Positions 61,201-64,000 of a stretch of DNA of 64,000 bases are shown here, one piece after another. How positions within the stretch are numbered: position 1 is the stretch's first letter; every line of letters begins with the position of its first letter. The position numbers and the translations under genes were made by a program. The DNA comes from Campylorhamphus procurvoides (lineage: Eukaryota > Chordata > Aves > Passeriformes > Dendrocolaptidae). The stretch is taken from NCBI GenBank assembly GCA_013396655.1, contig WBMV01008585.1, positions 1 to 64,000 on the forward strand, read 5' to 3'. The notes under the pieces were generated by a model. It had not been told where the DNA came from. It saw only the letters and a list, made by a program, of their open reading frames with translations, and made no database searches.

Positions 61201-63843
61201 GAATCATTAGATCATTAAGTTTGGAAAAGACCCCCAAGATTGTGAAGTCCAACTCTTGACTAAACACCACCTTGTCAACTAGACCGTAAGCACTAAGTGC
61301 CACATCCAGTCATTTCTTGAACAGTTTCAGGGATGGTGACTCCACCACCTTCCTGGGCAGCTTTGCAGGATTCTCTCATTCTAAAAGTAAATTGAAATTT
61401 TTAGTGAAAGCATTTGCATTATTTAAACTTTTCTATTTGAAACCTTATATCAAGACAAAGAGTTACAATTTTCAGATCAGAGACAGTTGTTTAATTTGTC
61501 CACATGATTTTTTTCTCAGAAAGTCCTTTTAAACCTTAAGATACTGAACCTTCATGGTGTTGTTATGGTTTTAATACTTAGGAATATCTGTTTTCTGGTT
61601 TGATGTTCTCTGTTGCTAGCGTTCGTAGTTAAGGATATAACAATAATTTGTCTAGTTTGTATCATAAGAGACATTCCAGCAGAAAAGACACAATGTAATA
61701 GAAAAGCTGTTTTGTTTTCACAGTAGCCTCTCTCCAGATTTAGCTGCATTCACAATTTTCCCATTTGGACAAGCTTACTTTCCCGCTTTAGGAATACTTT
61801 ATCTCATTAGCCACATTTTCCTGCTTCCTGATACTCCTTTACCCACTGTTTTGTTCTTGTGTACTCAGTTTTCCTTTGAAGAAGTTTTGCTATGGGCCAA
61901 TAATAGGAAGTATGTTTTTTACTGATTTGTTAGTTACTATGCTCTCTTTAATAGGTTGTTCCTGTTTTGGTACATCTGATCTCAGCCATCAGCAGTGTCC
62001 GACTTTACATACCAAAAGATCTGAGGCCTGTTGATAACAGGCAGAGTGTGTTGAAGTCTATACAGGTAAGTTCTTAAGTTCCACTAGGCTGTGTAAGCAT
62101 TCTGCTCTGATAAGTGAAGGACTCTTGGGACCAAGACAGTTCTAAAGAAAATTTGTGTAAAGCTTCCATAAAATCTTCAGCCTTGTTCTCTAAAGGGATT
62201 GGAAGCCACAGCGTATGTCAGTTGTGTCTCTGTGCTCAAGTAATTTTAAACTGATTTTGAAAACTGCTGAAACATCACATAACAAACATTACAGCCTTCT
62301 GTGTCCCTGTAGTTATGCCAGCTAATTTGTAAAATGTAGTTTATTTTACTGTTATTAATCTTACCAAAAGAATCTTTTTTCTTCCTTTTAGGAAGTACAG
62401 AAACGATTTCCTGATGGAGTACCATTACTAGACCCTATTGATGACATGGGCATCAAAGACCAGGGATTGAAAAAAGTAATCCAAAAAGTAGAGGCATTTG
62501 AGCATAGGATGTATTCACATCCTCTTCACAATGATCCCAACTTGGAGACCGTATACAAACTTTGTGAGAAAAAAGCACAGGTACAAACCAAAACACTGTA
62601 TGTATATTTAGTTGAAGAGAGAGAGGGTAATGGTTCTCTTCTTACTTGCTTTTCTTTCCATTTGCAAAGCTCAAATAACCCTTCTTTTTAATTAATAAGC
62701 CCAAATAAATCCTTTTGAGTACAGTAAAATCACTGAATCTCAGTAACAAACTGGATGAGTTGGTGATGGGCCCTTGATTGATTAGATGGGAAGTATATCC
62801 AGAAAAAGAACTCTTCCAAAGAATTCATTAGGAATTAGGTTACAGGGATGCCACTAGAGTCTCTTTCACTGAATAGGTATGGCACAATACAGTGTAGGAA
62901 AAGTCTTCACAGATAATTTTAACTGATACATAGATAATTTTAACTTTTTTTTATATATATATTTATGCAAAGGGACATTGAATTGATGGGGCTTATTAGC
63001 CTGGGGAGTGTATCATAGAGATCATTGTGCTGCCCCTTCCTTAGCGGACACCCATCCTGGAAGCAATGCACTTACTCATTTTTTATAGAGTTGTACCCTG
63101 CTAGACTGAAACTGCTGCTGTTTCTGTGCTGCTCCAGAAAACAGTTTTTCCAGGAACTGCTTCACAGAAATGAGGTGGTTCTGGTATAGACAGCACAAAG
63201 TTGCATGCCATAAGACCTAATAGACCGAGCAGCCTTCTGCAAGGGTTTCTGTTGTAGGGATCTGAAAAGTGACTCTGAAGAACTGCCTGACACTGGAGGA
63301 GCTCTAATAGCAGAAAATACTGCCTTTGGGTTGCATTTCATTGAATAGTTCGTTAGCTGAGACTTAGTAGCGGTCTCAGAAGATGAGTGCTTGTTTCTCA
63401 GTGATAGATTGCTTCCATGTCTTTTTGTATTGGGCTGATTGGGTTTGTTTCCTGTGCTGGGTAAATAGCTTGCCTTCCCAACTTGCCAGAGTTTCCTATG
63501 GTTAAGTGGAGCTGTTTTTTGAAATCATTAGTTGTTTTAAACCTTCTTAGTTGAGTTAGGTGGGTCAATGTCAGCTGGTATGTTCATATACTATCATTCT
63601 GATACCTTTATGTAACTGAAACAATTAAACAGTTGCATCTGTTAAACCAGCAATGTGTAATTCCTGTCCTGCCCCCCAGATTGCTATGGATATTAAAGTA
63701 GCAAAGCGAGAGCTGAAGAAAGCCAGAACTGTCCTACAAATGGATGAACTCAAATGCCGAAAGCGTGTTTTGAGAAGACTTGGGTTTGCCACATCTTCAG
63801 ATGTTATTGAGATGAAGGGACGGGTCGCTTGTGAAATCAGCAG
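30186..63843 (+). CDS. MTREX: MTREX (SKIV2L2/MTR4), exosome RNA helicase, exons 1-22, 3'-truncated by the window
   Basis: MTREX is the nuclear Ski2-like DExH helicase that feeds RNA to the exosome in TRAMP, NEXT and PAXT, acting in rRNA processing and nuclear RNA decay. The start at 30186 was chosen because [14 protein letters not shown] matches the human [14 protein letters not shown]. Exons: 30186-30301, 30990-31121, 32608-32674, 34193-34255, 34751-34863, 35730-35904, 36878-36968, 37317-37441, 38594-38692, 39464-39566, 39679-39810, 40975-41054, 42423-42533, 43186-43287, 44687-44812, 55782-55932, 57628-57800, 58095-58163, 60830-60958, 61955-62065, 62392-62580, 63680-63843. All phases agree, giving 873 residues plus two bases (human total 1042). 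All introns are GT-AG. No stop or frameshift is seen. About 170 C-terminal residues lie beyond the window. Confidence 0.98.
30430..30745 (+). mobile_element. CR1 LINE 3' end in MTREX intron 1
   Basis: Plus-strand landmarks are CACAGGAAGTTCCCCCTGAA, CATGAGGAAGAACTTC, GAGGCTGTGGAGTTTTCCTC and the tail GTTCTGTGATTCTACGAC. The open frame at 30475-30672 ([31 protein letters not shown]) is the end of CR1 ORF2 and not a gene. The element begins about 130 bases after exon 1. Confidence 0.9.
31122..32607 (+). other. MTREX intron 2, nothing recognised
   Basis: There is no repeat or RNA signature that I can identify. Open frames near 31342-31696 exist on both strands and look accidental. Confidence 0.5.
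32783..33235 (-). mobile_element. CR1 LINE fragment in MTREX intron 3
   Basis: The plus strand gives the CR1 complement from CATAGAGTTGCAGAATCATT through CCAGGGATGGTGACTCAGCC and GCAGCCTGTTCCATTGCTCA to CTCTCCAGATCTCTCTGTAG. An internal deletion appears near 33080-33120, where the order jumps to GGGCAGGACCCAGCTCTTGA. Orientation is opposite to MTREX. Confidence 0.88.
34751..38692 (+). CDS. MTREX: MTREX exons 5-9: RecA1 helicase domain
   Basis: Exon 5 (34751-34863) holds the Q-like DAFQREAI and Walker A AHTSAGKT at residues 153-160. Exon 6 (35730-35904) holds [14 protein letters not shown] and TGDVTINP. Exon 7 (36878-36968) has motif II DEIH at 244-247. Exon 8 (37317-37441) has motif III SAT at 275-277. 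Exon 9 (38594-38692) continues into [15 protein letters not shown]. Sequence is close to identical with mammals. The exon 8 donor, CAG/GTTGTG, departs from consensus. Confidence 0.98.
37492..37521. repeat. 15-bp tandem duplication in MTREX intron 8
   Basis: AACTATTTGGCTGAT is followed at once by AACTATTTGGCTGAA, a recent-looking replication-slippage duplication. Confidence 0.8.
39464..44812 (+). CDS. MTREX: MTREX exons 10-15: RecA2 helicase domain
   Basis: Exon 10 (39464-39566) is a Lys/Gly-rich loop ([11 protein letters not shown]); intron 10 is only 112 bp. Exon 11 is 39679-39810 (motif [16 protein letters not shown]), exon 12 40975-41054, exon 13 42423-42533 ([16 protein letters not shown]), exon 14 43186-43287 (motif V region, [16 protein letters not shown]), and exon 15 44687-44812 (motif [12 protein letters not shown], residues 511-520). 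In exon 14, [11 protein letters not shown] has Ser at 492 and 494 where human has Asn and Arg. Confidence 0.98.
47988..48275 (-). mobile_element. CR1 LINE fragment in MTREX intron 15
   Basis: The plus strand shows the CR1 tail complement AAAATCATCAAGTCCAACTG, then CACCTCCAGGGATGGTGCTT, ACCTATTCCAACGCCTGACC and GGCCATTTCCTCTTGTCCTC. It is truncated beyond about 48275. Confidence 0.9.
54928..55085. repeat. Old amniote interspersed repeat fragment
   Basis: The block CATGGTGAATCAGACCAAAG, then GTGCATTTACTTAGTCCAGT and GACAGAGGACAGTAGTAGAT, resembles a repeat widespread in turtles, crocodilians and birds that contains the phrase 'agaccaaaggtccatctagtccagt'. The exact family is not certain. Confidence 0.5.
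55144..55300 (-). mobile_element. CR1-like 3' fragment in MTREX intron 15
   Basis: CACAGAATCCCAGAATAGTT, then GATATTGGAAGGGACTTGT, is the complement of a CR1 3' tail. It continues through AGTCCACAACCTCTCTCAAG and is lost soon after. Confidence 0.75.
55782..62580 (+). CDS. MTREX: MTREX exons 16-21: winged-helix, arch and KOW domain
   Basis: Exon 16 (55782-55932) follows the 11-kb intron with [16 protein letters not shown]. Exon 17 (57628-57800) enters the arch stalk ([11 protein letters not shown]). Exons 17-18 (18 is 58095-58163) form the KOW beta-barrel entry, [20 protein letters not shown]. Exons 19 (60830-60958), 20 (61955-62065) and 21 (62392-62580) complete the arch and return to the core. 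The arch recruits ribosome-processing and adaptor proteins through arch-interacting motifs. The KOW face is strongly conserved, whereas the stalk shows several substitutions from human. Confidence 0.97.
58164..60829 (+). other. MTREX intron 18, nothing recognised apart from short motifs
   Basis: The intron is A/T-rich. It carries a short inverted repeat and IRF-like motif near 59924-59946. Open frames at 59103-59400 (minus) have no identifiable family. Confidence 0.5.
59924..59946. promoter_or_regulatory. Short inverted repeat with an IRF-like GAAANNGAAA site
   Basis: TTCGCTT (59924-59930) pairs with AAGCGAA (59939-59945). The right arm makes GAAAGCGAAA (59937-59946), matching the GAAANNGAAA core bound by IRF proteins. 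An AP-1-type TGAGTCA follows immediately after. A motif this short can occur by chance. Confidence 0.25.
61196..61365 (-). mobile_element. CR1 3' fragment in MTREX intron 19
   Basis: The plus strand reads TAGAATCATTAGATCATTAA, TTTGGAAAAGACCCCCAAGA and CAGGGATGGTGACTCCACCA, the complement of a CR1 3' end. It ends abruptly at TTCCTGGGCAGC. Confidence 0.88.
62581..63679 (+). other. MTREX intron 21, nothing recognised
   Basis: This stretch is A/T-rich with a short TA run near 62950. No repeat family or RNA gene was seen. The last 157 bases of the window (63844-64000) are the start of intron 22. Confidence 0.5.
63680..63843 (+). CDS. MTREX: MTREX exon 22: start of the C-terminal helical (DSHCT) region
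   Basis: This exon encodes [20 protein letters not shown] through GRVACEIS and ends in phase 2 (AG/GTAACT). It joins the helical bundle/DSHCT region whose remaining exons are outside the window. It is nearly identical to human, where it reads [16 protein letters not shown]. Confidence 0.97.
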
Positions 63844-64000
63844 GTAACTGGTGTCTGCACAATCTGGTGTCAAGTGTTTATTGTCAGGAACACACACTTT
63901 ACTGTCCTTGCTGAAATTAGTATGTTATGTTTATATTTTGAAGTTCTGAGACAGTTATAAGAAAGATTATTCAGAGATTATGTGATTTGTGTAATAAAGG

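Noticed and set aside
30186..63843. Intron-hosted C/D or H/ACA snoRNAs in MTREX
   Set aside because: Isolated TGATGA or CTGA words were seen, but no properly spaced box pair with terminal stems.
1..64000. tRNA, rRNA, CRISPR array or prokaryotic operon
   Set aside because: No such signals were found; the window is vertebrate nuclear DNA throughout.

Overview
This window is nuclear DNA from a bird. The evidence is intron-rich genes with GT-AG splice sites, many truncated copies of the CR1 LINE, and a solo LTR of a type common in songbirds and other Neoaves. It holds two conserved single-copy RNA helicase genes arranged head to head. In human the same pair lies on 5q11.2, and in chicken that block is on the Z chromosome, so a Z location is likely here (inference from synteny, not shown by the sequence).

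Left half (about 775-27868, minus strand): DHX29, the DExH-box helicase that helps 43S preinitiation complexes scan structured mRNA. I could place 26 coding exons (2-27), down to the TGA at 2915-2917. They give 1304 residues in one frame with every splice phase consistent. Exon 1, which in human carries the start and about 60 Lys/Ala-rich residues, is not present. A G/C-rich stretch with an N at 30177 lies exactly where it should be. A long 3' UTR probably runs to a polyadenylation signal at 790-795.

Centre (about 29570-30745): the shared divergent promoter. It is CpG-dense, has a period-6 C-rich array that could form a G-quadruplex on the minus strand, and has a YY1-type motif over the MTREX start codon. 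It is squeezed between two CR1 fragments that point outwards.

Right half (30186-63843, plus strand): MTREX (SKIV2L2, MTR4), the nuclear RNA-exosome helicase of the TRAMP, NEXT and PAXT complexes. Exons 1-22 encode 873 residues plus two bases. The remaining C-terminus (about 170 residues by comparison with human) lies beyond the right edge. Intron 15 is unusually large, about 11 kb.

The rest is intronic or flanking DNA with at least ten CR1 fragments, one LTR, small tandem duplications and one possible relic of a duplicated DHX29 exon. I found no rRNA, tRNA, CRISPR array, or convincing new multi-gene system. The points most worth checking are the missing DHX29 exon 1 at the promoter gap, the CR1-flanked promoter, the LTR 33 bases from a DHX29 splice donor, and the exon-20-like relic.
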